Below are positions 28,122-36,981 of a DNA stretch of 64,000 nucleotides, in pieces (positions within the stretch are counted from its first letter, which is position 1; every line of letters begins with the position of its first letter). The position numbers and the translations under genes are program-made. Origin of the DNA: Acidimicrobiia bacterium (lineage in GTDB: Bacteria; Actinomycetota; Acidimicrobiia; Spongiisociales; JAHEDJ01); assembly GCA_029210695.1 (NCBI GenBank), contig JARGFH010000008.1, positions 4,843-68,842 on the forward strand. Reading direction: 5' to 3'. The notes beneath the pieces were generated by a model. That model saw only the letters and a list, made by a program, of their open reading frames with translations. It made no database searches and was not told where the DNA came from.

Positions 28122-29720
28122 TCACATTCGGAAGACCCCGAACTCACCGGTGCCCTGGACAGGAGCGGAGTGAACCGCGGAGAGGGCGATCCCGAGGACC
28201 GTGCGCGTGTCGCGCGGATCAATGATGCCATCGTCGCGGACGCGGCCGGTCGAGTAGTAGCCGAGTGCTTCTCGCTCGATCTGTTCCTCGATAGCGCGGC
28301 GGCGCTGCTCTTCCTCAGCCTCATCGACCTCCTGCCCGCGGGCGGCCGCCCCGGCCCGGGTGATGATCGACATCACGCCGGCCAGCTGCTCGCCGCCCAT
28401 GACTGCGACCTTGTGACCGGGCCATCCGAACACAAACCGGGGATCGAACGACCGGCCGGACATGCCGTAGTTGCCGGCCCCGTACGACGAACCTGCCATC
28501 AAGGAAATGTGCGGGACCTCGCTGTTGGAGACCGCATTCACCATTTTGGCCCCGTCTTTGATCATCCCGCCCTGCTCGTACTCTTTGCCAACCATGTAGC
28601 CGGTGGTGTTGTGGATGAAAAGGATCGGAGTGTCGTAGCGATTACACAACTGGATGAACTCGGTTGCCTTCTTCGCTTCTTCGCTGAACAGGACTCCGTG
28701 CTGGTTGGCGACGATCCCAACCGGGAAGCCATGGATCGATCCCCAACCGGTAACCAGCGATGTGCCGTAGGTGAACTTGTATTCATCGAAACGTGAGCCG
28801 TCGAGTACGCGGGCCAGCACCTCGCGCATGTCGAACGGAACCTTGAGATCAGCCGAGATGATTCCCAACAGGTCTTCAGGGTCGTGCCGCGGCTCATCCG
28901 CCGGCAGCTTCGGTCCGTAGCCCAGCTTGCTCCAGTTGAGATGGTTGACGATTTCTCTCCCGATGCGGATTGCGTCGTGCTCGTCGGCCGCCAGGTAGTC
29001 GGACAGTCCAGAGATCCGCGAGTGCATCTCGGCCCCGCCGAGTTCCTCGTCGGTTGAATCCTCTCCCGTCGCCATCTTGACCAATGGGGGCCCGCCGAGA
29101 AACACCTTTGCTCGCTCCTTGACCATGACGGCGTAGTCGGCCATGCCGGGGACGTAGGCCCCGCCTGCGGTTGAGTTCCCGAACACGAGAGCGATCGTCG
29201 GGATACCGAGTTTGGACAGCTGAGTCAGGTTTCGGAACCACTTGCCACCGACCAGGAATACGTCAGCCTGCGTCGGGAGATCTGCTCCGCCCGACTCAAC
29301 CAGATTGATGAGCGGGAGCCGGTTCTGGCGGGCGATGTCTTGAATGCGAAGGCTCTTGGGGAGCGATATCGGGTTGGATGAACCCGCCCGGCTCGTGGGG
29401 TCGTTGGCGCTGATGGCGACCTCCACGCCTGAGACGACTCCGATGCCGGTGACGAGGTTGGCTCCAATCGGGAAGTCCGTCCCCCATCCGGCCAGCGAAG
29501 AGAATTCGAGGAACGGCGTGTCCCGATCGAGCAGCAACTCGATTCGCTCCCGTGCCAGGAGCTTGCCACGGCTGTGATGCCGCTCGACGTATTTTGGGCC
29601 ACCACCGAGCCGCGACGTGTCCATGAGTTGCTCGAACTCGGTCAGCCGTTCGACCATGGCTGAACGGTTTGACAGATACTCAGTGGAACGTGTGTCGATC
29701 TTCGATGTCAGCACCGGCAT
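28122..29720 (-). CDS. Acyl-CoA carboxylase beta subunit (carboxyltransferase, MccB-like)
   Basis: A 532-residue carboxyltransferase. The N-terminal half carries GGPKYVERHHSRGKLLARERIE, then NLVESGGADLPTQ and the oxyanion motif FGNSTAGGAYVPGM. The C-terminal half carries GYMVGKEYEQGGMIKDGAKMVNAVSN and SSYGAGNYGMSGRSF. These are characteristic of MCC/geranyl-CoA-type beta chains. With the alpha subunit it carboxylates an enoyl- or acyl-CoA, most likely 3-methylcrotonyl-CoA in leucine breakdown. The ATG at 29720 was chosen because the upstream open frame has no similarity. Diverges from the membrane protein gene. Confidence 0.93.
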   Translation of the reverse strand: MPVLTSKIDTRSTEYLSNRSAMVERLTEFEQLMDTSRLGGGPKYVERHHSRGKLLARERIELLLDRDTPFLEFSSLAGWGTDFPIGANLVTGIGVVSGVEVAISANDPTSRAGSSNPISLPKSLRIQDIARQNRLPLINLVESGGADLPTQADVFLVGGKWFRNLTQLSKLGIPTIALVFGNSTAGGAYVPGMADYAVMVKERAKVFLGGPPLVKMATGEDSTDEELGGAEMHSRISGLSDYLAADEHDAIRIGREIVNHLNWSKLGYGPKLPADEPRHDPEDLLGIISADLKVPFDMREVLARVLDGSRFDEYKFTYGTSLVTGWGSIHGFPVGIVANQHGVLFSEEAKKATEFIQLCNRYDTPILFIHNTTGYMVGKEYEQGGMIKDGAKMVNAVSNSEVPHISLMAGSSYGAGNYGMSGRSFDPRFVFGWPGHKVAVMGGEQLAGVMSIITRAGAAARGQEVDEAEEEQRRRAIEEQIEREALGYYSTGRVRDDGIIDPRDTRTVLGIALSAVHSAPVQGTGEFGVFRM

Positions 29721-29781
29721 TACCGGCAGGTTAGTTGCGGAGAAACGGGGTAGCCGATCCCTGCTGGGTACCATCGCCTTC

Positions 29782-30603
29782 ATGCGATGGACGCGATTCG
29801 TGGGTGCGCTCGGGATGCTGGTTGCCGTCGGCGGCGTTTCGGCGGCGATGGTTGCCTCAGGGCAGCTGCGGGCTGCCGCCGTCGACCGGTCCGCCTCGCT
29901 CGACCGGGCGCTCGCCGCCAGTGGCGAAGCGCTCCGCACGGCCGACGACACGGTCGCCATCGTTGCCTCGATCGTGGACCAGTTGGCCGGCAGCCTGGTG
30001 GCCGTCGAGGATGCCGCGTTCGATTCGATCTCCACCATCGATGGCGCCGAGAGCGGACTACGGAAACTGGCGGAGATCAGCGGAGAGGACCTTCCGCGCA
30101 TCGTCGAGTCGCTGCAAGAGGCAATGCCGGCTCTTATCCAGGTAGCCGACGTCATCGATGGAGCCCTCGGAGCCTTGAGCTTCGTCGGCGTGCCCTACGA
30201 TCCGGACGTGCCGTTCGATGAGTCGCTCACCGGTGTGGCAAGTTCTATCGAGACCCTCCCGGAACAGGTTCGAGCCCAGGCCGTGCTCATCGAAGAGGTT
30301 GCGGACGGACTCGGTGGGCTGGCCGATCAGGCCGGTGATCTGGTCGTCGAAGTCGGCGCGGCACGTGCGCAACTCGCCGACGGACTGGAATTGCTCAATC
30401 AGTATCGAGCGACCACCGCCACCGCGATCGATGCCGTCGAATCCCAGCGGCAACTGCTCAACACACGCATCGAGTCCGAACGTTCGGCAATCTGGTGGAT
30501 GAGTGCGGCGGTCGTAGTCGCCCAGTTCGGCTTGTTCGGCGGCGGAGCCTGGCTGGCGTTTCGCAAGGATGGCCAATCAACACCGGTGGACACCGGCAGC
30601 TAG
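29782..30603 (+). CDS. Predicted membrane protein with extracytoplasmic helical domain
   Basis: A 273-residue protein with a helix near each end (FVGALGMLVAVGGVSAAMVASG, about 6-27; WWMSAAVVVAQFGLFGGGAWLAF near 240-262). In between is an alanine- and acidic-rich helical region (LDRALAASGEALRTADDTVAIVASIVDQLAG). The pattern resembles the sensor part of chemoreceptor-like proteins, but no signalling domain follows. Function unknown. It is divergent from the carboxylase operon and 110 bp before feoB. No ribosome site is visible before the ATG at 29782, so the start is uncertain. Confidence 0.65.
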   Translation: MRWTRFVGALGMLVAVGGVSAAMVASGQLRAAAVDRSASLDRALAASGEALRTADDTVAIVASIVDQLAGSLVAVEDAAFDSISTIDGAESGLRKLAEISGEDLPRIVESLQEAMPALIQVADVIDGALGALSFVGVPYDPDVPFDESLTGVASSIETLPEQVRAQAVLIEEVADGLGGLADQAGDLVVEVGAARAQLADGLELLNQYRATTATAIDAVESQRQLLNTRIESERSAIWWMSAAVVVAQFGLFGGGAWLAFRKDGQSTPVDTGS

Positions 30604-30676
30604 CGATTCGCCGTGGTTTCCGACACGGGTTCGGAACCTCGGGCCGAACGCCCCCGGCGTCGGACCTTCCGACCCT

Positions 30677-30704
30677 ATGGTCACCCGACCGAGTCGGCGA
30701 CCAT
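30677..30704. promoter_or_regulatory. Inverted repeat in front of feoB
   Basis: ATGGTC (30677-30682) and GACCAT (30699-30704) plus CCGAC (30685-30689) and GTCGG (30693-30697) form a nested dyad ending 9 bp before the feoB start. It could be an operator or an mRNA hairpin near the ribosome site. It does not match the IdeR or DtxR consensus. Confidence 0.45.
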
Positions 30705-30713
30705 GGGGCCGTC

Positions 30714-32690
30714 ATGGGAGGTCATTGCCACACTCCGATGGCAGGGGAGACACCTCGAAAGGCAGGAGTCGTAGCCCTTGTTGGTCATCCCAACGTCGGC
30801 AAATCGACGCTGTTCGAGGCGCTCACCGGTCATCGAGTAATCGCCGCCAACTATCCCGGCACGACGGTTGAGATCGTCCGTGCTGCCGGGCGTCGTCTCG
30901 ATGCCACCTTCATCGACTCGCCCGGAATCCTCTCGTTCCCTTCACGGACCGAGGATGAGCAGGCGACGGTGCGCGTGCTCCTCGACTCCTCTCCCGTCGG
31001 GGTGCTACAGGTAGGCGACGCCAAGAACCTTCGCCGGACCCTTCTCGTGACCGTGCAACTCGCCGAGATGGGCCTGCCGCTCACATTGGCGCTCAACATG
31101 GCCGACGAGGCCGGAGAGCGCGGCATGCCCGATCGGGCCGAGGAACTCTCCCGCCTCCTCAGTATCCCGGTTGTCGCAACAACTGCAGTGCGTGGTGAGG
31201 GAATCAGGACCCTCGAAGAGGCCTTGCGCGCTCCCGGGACTCCTTCCATCCGGGTCGGGTATCCCGCGCCGATCGAAGCAGCTGTTCGTCAGCTTGCCGA
31301 GATCCTTCCCGATGATTCTCTCAGCGAGCGGTCGGTCGGGCTGCTGTTCCTGGCCGGGGACCCCGTCGCGGAAGAGTGGGTTCGGGACCATCTGGACGAT
31401 CGTCGGGTCGGTGAGATGGTTCGCCTCCGAACGAAGGCAGCTGAAGAACTTGGGTCACCGCTCTCGTCGGCGATCCTGGCAGCTCGGATCGCGGTCGTTG
31501 ACACGTTGTTGGGGGATGGCATCGGTACTGCGCCGATTGGGGGGCAGGTTCGCAAACGCAGGATCAGTCGCCTGACGACCCACCCGGTCTGGGGCATTCC
31601 GCTGCTGGCTGCGGTGCTTTCCGGGCTCTACTGGTTCGTCGGGGTCTTCGGGGCAGGAACACTCGTCGGCTGGCTCGAAGGGACGCTCTTCGGTGAATAC
31701 ATCAATCCCTGGCTCAGCGCGCGTCTCGACCGGCTCGTAGCCTGGGACTGGCTCCGGGATCTCCTGGTAGGGGAATACGGCCTCTGGACCATGGGGATGA
31801 CCTATGCACTGGCTCTGATCCTACCGATCGTGGCCACCTTCTTCTTCGCCTTCGGGCTGCTGGAGGACTCGGGATACCTTCCACGGCTGGCGGTTCTCAC
31901 GAACCGGATCTTCAAGGCGATGGGCCTCAACGGCACAGCGGTGGTACCGATGGTGCTGGGGCTCGGTTGCGTAACGATGGCAACCATGACGACCCGGATC
32001 TTGTCCTCGAAACGAGACCGATTGTTGGTCATCCTGTTGCTCTCACTCGGCGTGCCGTGCAGTGCCCAGTTGGGGGTGGTGATGGGCATGTTGGGCGGCA
32101 TCTCTATGACGGCGTTGATGATTTGGGGATTCGTCGTAGCGGGCGTGTTGGTGACGGTTGGCTGGCTGGCGGCCCGGTTGGTGCCGGGCGACCGCTCGGT
32201 GTTCGTCGCCGAACTGCCACCGATGCGTCGCCCGCCGGTCCGCCCCGTCGTACTGAAAACGGTGGCCAGGGTCGAGTGGTACCTCCGGGAGGTCGTGCCT
32301 CTCTTTCTGCTCGGCTCGGTGCTGTTGTTCGTGCTCGATCGGCTAGATGTTCTCCAATGGCTGGTCGGTGTGGCCGAACCGCTCGTGGTCGATTGGCTCG
32401 AGTTGCCCGCCGAGGCGGCCACCGCCTTCATGATGGGGTTCTTCCGGAGGGACTTCGGCGCCACCGGCCTGTTCCTCATCGCCGGCGCCGGGCTACTCAC
32501 CCCGCTCCAGATCGTGGTGAGCATGACCACCATCACGCTGTTCGTCCCATGTGTGGCCAGCGTGCTGATGATCGCCAAAGAACGCGGAGCGAAGACGGCG
32601 GCGGCGGTAACGGCGCTTGTCTTCCCGCTGGCCATCCTGATCGGCGGTCTGCTGAGCCGCACACTCGAGTTCGTGGGATGGGGAGCATGA
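30714..32690 (+). CDS. feoB: Ferrous iron transporter B
   Basis: A 658-residue FeoB. The cytoplasmic GTPase domain starts with GHPNVGKST (G1, residues 24-32), then G2 YPGTTVE, G3 DSPGI and the G4-like NMADE; the later part has Gate domains with ten-odd membrane helices. The pore motifs GLGCVTMATM and VPCSAQLGV are present. It imports Fe(II) with GTP hydrolysis. The ATG at 30714 gives a short MGGHCHTPM leader with a CxH motif, similar to other actinobacterial FeoB; the ATG at 30738 is an alternative. feoA overlaps its end. Confidence 0.94.
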   Translation: MGGHCHTPMAGETPRKAGVVALVGHPNVGKSTLFEALTGHRVIAANYPGTTVEIVRAAGRRLDATFIDSPGILSFPSRTEDEQATVRVLLDSSPVGVLQVGDAKNLRRTLLVTVQLAEMGLPLTLALNMADEAGERGMPDRAEELSRLLSIPVVATTAVRGEGIRTLEEALRAPGTPSIRVGYPAPIEAAVRQLAEILPDDSLSERSVGLLFLAGDPVAEEWVRDHLDDRRVGEMVRLRTKAAEELGSPLSSAILAARIAVVDTLLGDGIGTAPIGGQVRKRRISRLTTHPVWGIPLLAAVLSGLYWFVGVFGAGTLVGWLEGTLFGEYINPWLSARLDRLVAWDWLRDLLVGEYGLWTMGMTYALALILPIVATFFFAFGLLEDSGYLPRLAVLTNRIFKAMGLNGTAVVPMVLGLGCVTMATMTTRILSSKRDRLLVILLLSLGVPCSAQLGVVMGMLGGISMTALMIWGFVVAGVLVTVGWLAARLVPGDRSVFVAELPPMRRPPVRPVVLKTVARVEWYLREVVPLFLLGSVLLFVLDRLDVLQWLVGVAEPLVVDWLELPAEAATAFMMGFFRRDFGATGLFLIAGAGLLTPLQIVVSMTTITLFVPCVASVLMIAKERGAKTAAAVTALVFPLAILIGGLLSRTLEFVGWGA

Positions 32691-33118
32691 GTCGCTCGAT
32701 GTCCTGTCCGCTCTGCGGCGCTCGCTTCGATCCGGAGATCGAAATCGCTTGTGGAAGTTGTCCCATGCACGGAGCTTGCACCCTGGCCTGCTGCCCGGAA
32801 TGCGGGTATACGACCGTCGACATTGGAAGGTCCCGCTCGGCCGGTCTGCTCGCCAGGTTATTTCCCGCGCGCAAAGAGGAAACGATCGTGGCGGCGACAC
32901 TCGACGTTGCGACGCTCGGCGAGGATGTAGCGATTGCCGGTTTCGCGGAGAATATGACCACCGGACACCGGGAACTCCTGCGCGCTTACGGAATCGAACC
33001 CGGGCGAATGGTGCGCGTCGGTCAGCACTCGCCGGTCACCGTTGTGCGGGTCGATGAGACCGAGATCGCGTTGGAAGCCGACCTGGCGAGGTTGATCTTC
33101 ATCGGCGCCCCCCGCTGA
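32687..33118 (+). CDS. feoA: FeoA-domain protein with N-terminal cysteine-rich domain
   Basis: A 143-residue protein whose ATG overlaps the feoB stop (ATGA). Residues 1-50 are a cysteine-rich module: CPLCG (7-11), CGSCPMHGAC, then CCPECGY, i.e. a zinc-ribbon- or metal-binding-like domain. Residues about 70-143 are the FeoA SH3-like fold, ending VTVVRVDETEIALEADLARLIFI. FeoA regulates FeoB. The Cys-rich part is absent in the roughly 75-residue enterobacterial FeoA and could sense iron or redox state, as FeoC does elsewhere (inference). Confidence 0.88.
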   Translation: MSRSMSCPLCGARFDPEIEIACGSCPMHGACTLACCPECGYTTVDIGRSRSAGLLARLFPARKEETIVAATLDVATLGEDVAIAGFAENMTTGHRELLRAYGIEPGRMVRVGQHSPVTVVRVDETEIALEADLARLIFIGAPR

Positions 33119-33224
33119 TCGATTCCGTTCTCGGCCGTCCTGCTCGTTCCCGGGCCGGGCTTTGCCGCGCCGCCAAGCTGGTTCGGGGAGGTACCGTCTT
33201 GTGGATAGCAGGAATGGAGGGGTT

Positions 33225-34115
33225 GTGAACGAAAAGATCGGATTCATCGGACTCGGGATCATGGGATCGGGGATGGCCCGCAACCTCGTGGAGAAAGGTC
33301 ACGACGTAACCGTGTGGAACCGCACCACATCCCGGGCGGATGAGCTGGCCGCGGTGGGTGCAGTGGCGGTGGATTCGCCGAAGGCGGTGGCGGAGTCATG
33401 TGATATCACGATGATCTGCGTCTCCGACACACCCGATGTCGAGGCGGTGCTGCACGGCGATCAGGGCGTGTTGTCCGGTCTGAGCGAAGGGCAGCTCGTT
33501 ATCGATCATTCCACGATCAGCCCATCGGCCACGCTTCGCTTCGCCGAGGAGGTTGGCAACGTGGGCGCCTTCTGGCTCGATGCCCCGGTCAGCGGCGGCA
33601 GCGAGGGAGCGGCGCGCGGCACCCTCTCGATCATGATCGGGGGTGACGCCGACCAGTTCGAACGTGCCGTGCCCTTCCTGGAGGCGTTCGGGACCACTAT
33701 TACCCATGTTGGCCCGACGGGAGCCGGGCAGCTAGTGAAGCTGGTCAATCAGATTCTGGTGGTCGGCACCCAGCTGGCGGTATCGGAGGCTCTCCTGTTC
33801 GCCGAGGCAGGAGGACTGGACCTCGAGAAGACGCTGAGTGCCGTCGCCGGGGGAGCGGCCGGGTCGTGGATGCTCTCCAATCGGGGTCCGCAGATGATTG
33901 TTCGCGATTGGCGGCCGGGCTTCACGATCGACCTCCAGCAGAAAGACCTCCGTCTCGTGCTCGAAGCCGCAGACGAGTTGGGAACACCCGTTGTCGGTAC
34001 CGGTCTGGTGTTCCAGATGTACCGGGCATTGCAGCGCCGGGGATTGGGCGGCGACGGCAACCACGCACTCGTGAAAGCGCTCGAGGAGATGTCGGGAATC
34101 ACCCTCGGAACGTGA
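33225..34115 (+). CDS. 3-hydroxyisobutyrate dehydrogenase-family (beta-hydroxyacid) dehydrogenase
   Basis: A 296-residue NAD(P)-dependent beta-hydroxyacid dehydrogenase. N-terminal GFIGLGIMGSGMARNLVEKGHDVTVWNRT is the family signature with the cofactor loop. DAPVSGGSEGAARGTLSIMIGG and the catalytic Lys in GAGQLVKLVNQI follow. Substrate could be 3-hydroxyisobutyrate (valine breakdown), tartronate semialdehyde or succinic semialdehyde. GTG 33225 is behind GGAGGGG and gives the correct N-terminus. Confidence 0.93.
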   Translation: MNEKIGFIGLGIMGSGMARNLVEKGHDVTVWNRTTSRADELAAVGAVAVDSPKAVAESCDITMICVSDTPDVEAVLHGDQGVLSGLSEGQLVIDHSTISPSATLRFAEEVGNVGAFWLDAPVSGGSEGAARGTLSIMIGGDADQFERAVPFLEAFGTTITHVGPTGAGQLVKLVNQILVVGTQLAVSEALLFAEAGGLDLEKTLSAVAGGAAGSWMLSNRGPQMIVRDWRPGFTIDLQQKDLRLVLEAADELGTPVVGTGLVFQMYRALQRRGLGGDGNHALVKALEEMSGITLGT

Positions 34116-34167
34116 CGATACGGTCACCATTCGACTACGTTGATTCGAAACTACGACCGGGAGCGAC

Positions 34168-34734
34168 ATGGCGGCCGTTGATGCCCTCCATTGGACCGAA
34201 AACGAAGACGCCAACCGGCTGCTGGCGGCCGATCCTCTGGCACTGCTGATCGGGATGTTGCTCGACCAGCAGTTCCCGATGGAGCGAGCGTTCTTTGGGC
34301 CATTCCTTCTCTCGCAACGGCTCGGGCGGGATCTCGATGCAGCCGACCTCGCCTCGATAGACGAAGAAGAACTGATCACGCTCTTCAAGGGGCCACCGGC
34401 GATTCACCGGTTCCCCGGTTCGATGGCCAAGCGCACCCAATCGTTGTGCCAGGCCATTGTCGACGACTATCGGGGCGATGCCGCGCAGATCTGGGTGACC
34501 GCCTCCAACGCGGCCGAGCTCCTGAAGCGGCTCAAAGCCCTCCCGGGCTACGGCGTGGCGAAGTCTCGGATCTTCATCGGAATACTTGGAAAGCGACTTC
34601 GGGTGACCCCTGACGGTTGGGAGAAGGCGGCCGCGGACTGGCCCTCCATTGCCGATGTCGCTGTCTTCGATGACGTGCTCGAGCTGCGTGAGAAGAAGCG
34701 GGCAATGAAGGAAGTCGGGAAGACCAACACCTGA
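34168..34734 (+). CDS. HhH-GPD-family base-excision DNA repair protein
   Basis: A 188-residue protein with the helix-hairpin-helix motif LKALPGYGVAKSRIFIGILGKRL near residues 118-140 and the upstream LLIGMLLDQQFPMERAFFGPF region. It resembles an uncharacterised actinobacterial HhH-GPD family. A typical GPD catalytic Asp after the HhH is not clear (GWEKAAADWPS follows), so glycosylase activity is uncertain. Starts 52 bp after the dehydrogenase and converges with the WYL regulator gene. Confidence 0.85.
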   Translation: MAAVDALHWTENEDANRLLAADPLALLIGMLLDQQFPMERAFFGPFLLSQRLGRDLDAADLASIDEEELITLFKGPPAIHRFPGSMAKRTQSLCQAIVDDYRGDAAQIWVTASNAAELLKRLKALPGYGVAKSRIFIGILGKRLRVTPDGWEKAAADWPSIADVAVFDDVLELREKKRAMKEVGKTNT

Positions 34735-34755
34735 GCCGGCCCTTCTCGACCACCG

Positions 34756-35670
34756 TTAGCCAGAAACGGCTGCCTGATACCGAGCCAGGGTTTGCTCCGC
34801 GAAGTCGATCAGCGTCCGGCGGAGTGCCTCGGGCGCCGTTACCTTGACTGCGCCGCCCCACGGCAGAAGCGCAGATCGCGCCTGAATGATGTCGTCGAAT
34901 CGGAATACGAGCCGGGTGCCGGAGACGGTGAGTTCGTTGCCGAATCGACGTCGGAGCAGCGGTATGACGGATTCGGAAGCCGACGCCTTGGCAACGAAGT
35001 TTCGCCGGCTGACGGCGGCGGTCGTTGCATAGCTCTGCCAGAAGGCGGTGAGTTCGAAGTCGGCCGGTCTTTCGAATCGGGTCGTGGTGAGTTTCGCCGA
35101 CGCGATTGCATTGACCTGGTCGACACGGACCCGTCGATCGGCCAGCGTCCAAACGAGGTGCCACCGCTCTGCCTGGGAGACGAGGCCGAGCGGCTGCACG
35201 CGGCGCTCTACCCGGGAATCGAACATCCTTGTTACCGCAAGATCGACGCATAAATCCCCATGGACCGCCCGGTTGAGGACTTCGAGCAATGTGTCGCCGG
35301 CGGCAGGGTCGATATAGACCCGGCCCTCGGGACGGCGCTGTTCCGCCGGGATGGCGGCGCTGAGTTTGGCGAGCGCCGAAATGAGGGGTCCGCTCACCAA
35401 CGACGCCGATTCCGTCGTGGTCAAGAGGGCGAGTGCTTCGTACTCGCCTGCAGTGAGGCCGGTTAGCTCCGTTCGCCAGTCCCCATAGAGGCGCGCTCCG
35501 CCTCCAGGTCCTGCGTCGGTGATGAGCGGTACACCGGCGACACGCAATCCGTACCAGTCCCGATAGATCGTTCGAACCGAGACCTCGAGGTCCCGGGCCA
35601 ATTCGTCTGCAGTCACTCTTCCCTTTCGCTGGATGATCAGCAACTCAGCGAGCAGACGATCGGCTCTCAC
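34756..35670 (-). CDS. YafY/WYL-domain HTH transcriptional regulator
   Basis: A 304-residue DeoR/YafY-type regulator. N-terminal winged HTH: GRVTADELARDLEVSVRTIYRDWYGLRVAGVPL. A WYL domain follows, with residues matching its core in LGLVSQAERWHLVWTLADR and a C-terminal WCX-like extension with LLPWGGAVKVTAPEALRRTL. WYL proteins bind nucleic acids or small ligands. GTG start; the promoter region faces the GyrI-like gene (139 bp gap), which it probably controls. Confidence 0.9.
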   Translation of the reverse strand: MRADRLLAELLIIQRKGRVTADELARDLEVSVRTIYRDWYGLRVAGVPLITDAGPGGGARLYGDWRTELTGLTAGEYEALALLTTTESASLVSGPLISALAKLSAAIPAEQRRPEGRVYIDPAAGDTLLEVLNRAVHGDLCVDLAVTRMFDSRVERRVQPLGLVSQAERWHLVWTLADRRVRVDQVNAIASAKLTTTRFERPADFELTAFWQSYATTAAVSRRNFVAKASASESVIPLLRRRFGNELTVSGTRLVFRFDDIIQARSALLPWGGAVKVTAPEALRRTLIDFAEQTLARYQAAVSG

Positions 35671-35809
35671 GGGCGAGCTCCGAAAGACGGTTCCACCCGA
35701 GAACCACGGTCGGCATGTCGGGGTCGTTCGTGTTCCGTTTTACCCCGATCCATATTGCTGACACTAGATGACAGGTATCGGGCGGTACGGTTTCGGCGAA
35801 GGAGGTCAA

Positions 35810-36286
35810 GTGTCGGATATCACGGTGGAAATCCGAGATCTAGACGCAATGACCGTGGCCAGTGCCCTCGGCTTCGGCACCGAGCCCGAATACGAAGCAT
35901 GGGAGTTGATTCGCGGGTTTGCCGAAAGGCATGGACTCGATCTCACCTCGGGCGAGCATCGCTTTTTCGGGTTCAACAATCCGAACCCGTCACCGGGTAG
36001 CCCTAATTACGGGTACGAGCAGTGGATGACCATTGATCCAGACATCGAGGTCGAGGAGCCGCTGACGCGTAAACAGATACCGGGGGGACAGTACGCGGTG
36101 ACCCGCCTCAAAGGGATCGAGAACATCACGGAAACCTGGCGGGAATTTGTCGCCTGGTTCGAAGAAAGCGGCCGGCACCCCGGGCGTGGATGGGACCAGT
36201 GCCTGGAGGAACTGCTGACGCCGATCACGTCGCCGCCGGAACAATGGGAGTTCGAATTGTATCTGCCGGTGGCCGTCGGCCCATAG
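35810..36286 (+). CDS. GyrI-like small-molecule-binding protein
   Basis: A 158-residue protein of the GyrI-like/AraC effector-binding fold: start VSDITVEIRDLDAMTVASALGFG; internal NPNPSPGSPNYGYEQWMTIDPDIEVEEPL and QYAVTRLKGIENI; ends WEFELYLPVAV. Ligand unknown. GTG 35810 is directly behind AAGGAGGT, so the longer frame from 35768 is rejected. Divergent from a WYL regulator, a pairing seen in drug- or metabolite-responsive modules. Confidence 0.85.
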   Translation: MSDITVEIRDLDAMTVASALGFGTEPEYEAWELIRGFAERHGLDLTSGEHRFFGFNNPNPSPGSPNYGYEQWMTIDPDIEVEEPLTRKQIPGGQYAVTRLKGIENITETWREFVAWFEESGRHPGRGWDQCLEELLTPITSPPEQWEFELYLPVAVGP

Positions 36287-36372
36287 CCGCTTGGTCGGTG
36301 TCCCCGTCCTGAGCGTGGTCGACGGAGCGCAGCCTGTCCGCATAAGAGCTCCGTCTCGGCTATCAATGGTCC

Positions 36373-36981
36373 ATGCAGGTTTCGTTCTTCTTCGATCCGA
36401 TCTGTCCATGGTGCTGGGAAACGGCCCGATGGCTCATCGAGGCGCGCAGTCACCGTCCGATCGAGATCGACTGGAGGCCGTTCAGTCTCGACATCAAGAA
36501 CGAAGGCGCCTCTCCGTCGGAACGTGGGAAGCGGATGCAGCTCGAGGGCAGGAGAGCACTCCGGGTGGCGGAGTACGTGCGGGCGAAGTCAGGGCCTTCA
36601 GCAGTAGAGAACCTGTATGTAGAGATGGCGCGGCGCTGGCACCTGGAGGGCGAGCGGACCTTTGACCTGGCGTCGATCGTGGAAGCGGTTGGGCTCGAGT
36701 CGCTCGCACCCGGTGTGGCCGACGATTCCGACTGGGACGTACCCGTTGAGGTCGCAATGGCAGAGGCGATGACCGTTGTCGGGGAGGACGTTGGTGTGCC
36801 GATTGTCGTGTTCGAAGGAACCGACCCGGTCGGCTTCTACGGCCCCATAATGGCTCCCGCACCGCGAGGGGAGGAAGCCGCCCACCTCTTCGATCATTTG
36901 ATGGTGCTGGCTCGCACTCCCGGGTTCTTTGAACTCAAACGCCAACGGGACGCTCCGCCGCGGCTGAGGGGAGCACCGTGA
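36373..36981 (+). CDS. DsbA-family oxidoreductase, mycothiol-dependent nitroreductase (Rv2466c-like)
   Basis: A 202-residue thioredoxin-fold DsbA/FrnE-type protein without a signal peptide. Active site CPWCW near residues 11-15 (FFFDPICPWCWETARWL) matches the Rv2466c/FrnE-like CPWC group; the cis-Pro is in GVPIVVFEG. It probably acts in the cytosol with mycothiol. Its stop overlaps the next start by 4 bp. Confidence 0.85.
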   Translation: MQVSFFFDPICPWCWETARWLIEARSHRPIEIDWRPFSLDIKNEGASPSERGKRMQLEGRRALRVAEYVRAKSGPSAVENLYVEMARRWHLEGERTFDLASIVEAVGLESLAPGVADDSDWDVPVEVAMAEAMTVVGEDVGVPIVVFEGTDPVGFYGPIMAPAPRGEEAAHLFDHLMVLARTPGFFELKRQRDAPPRLRGAP

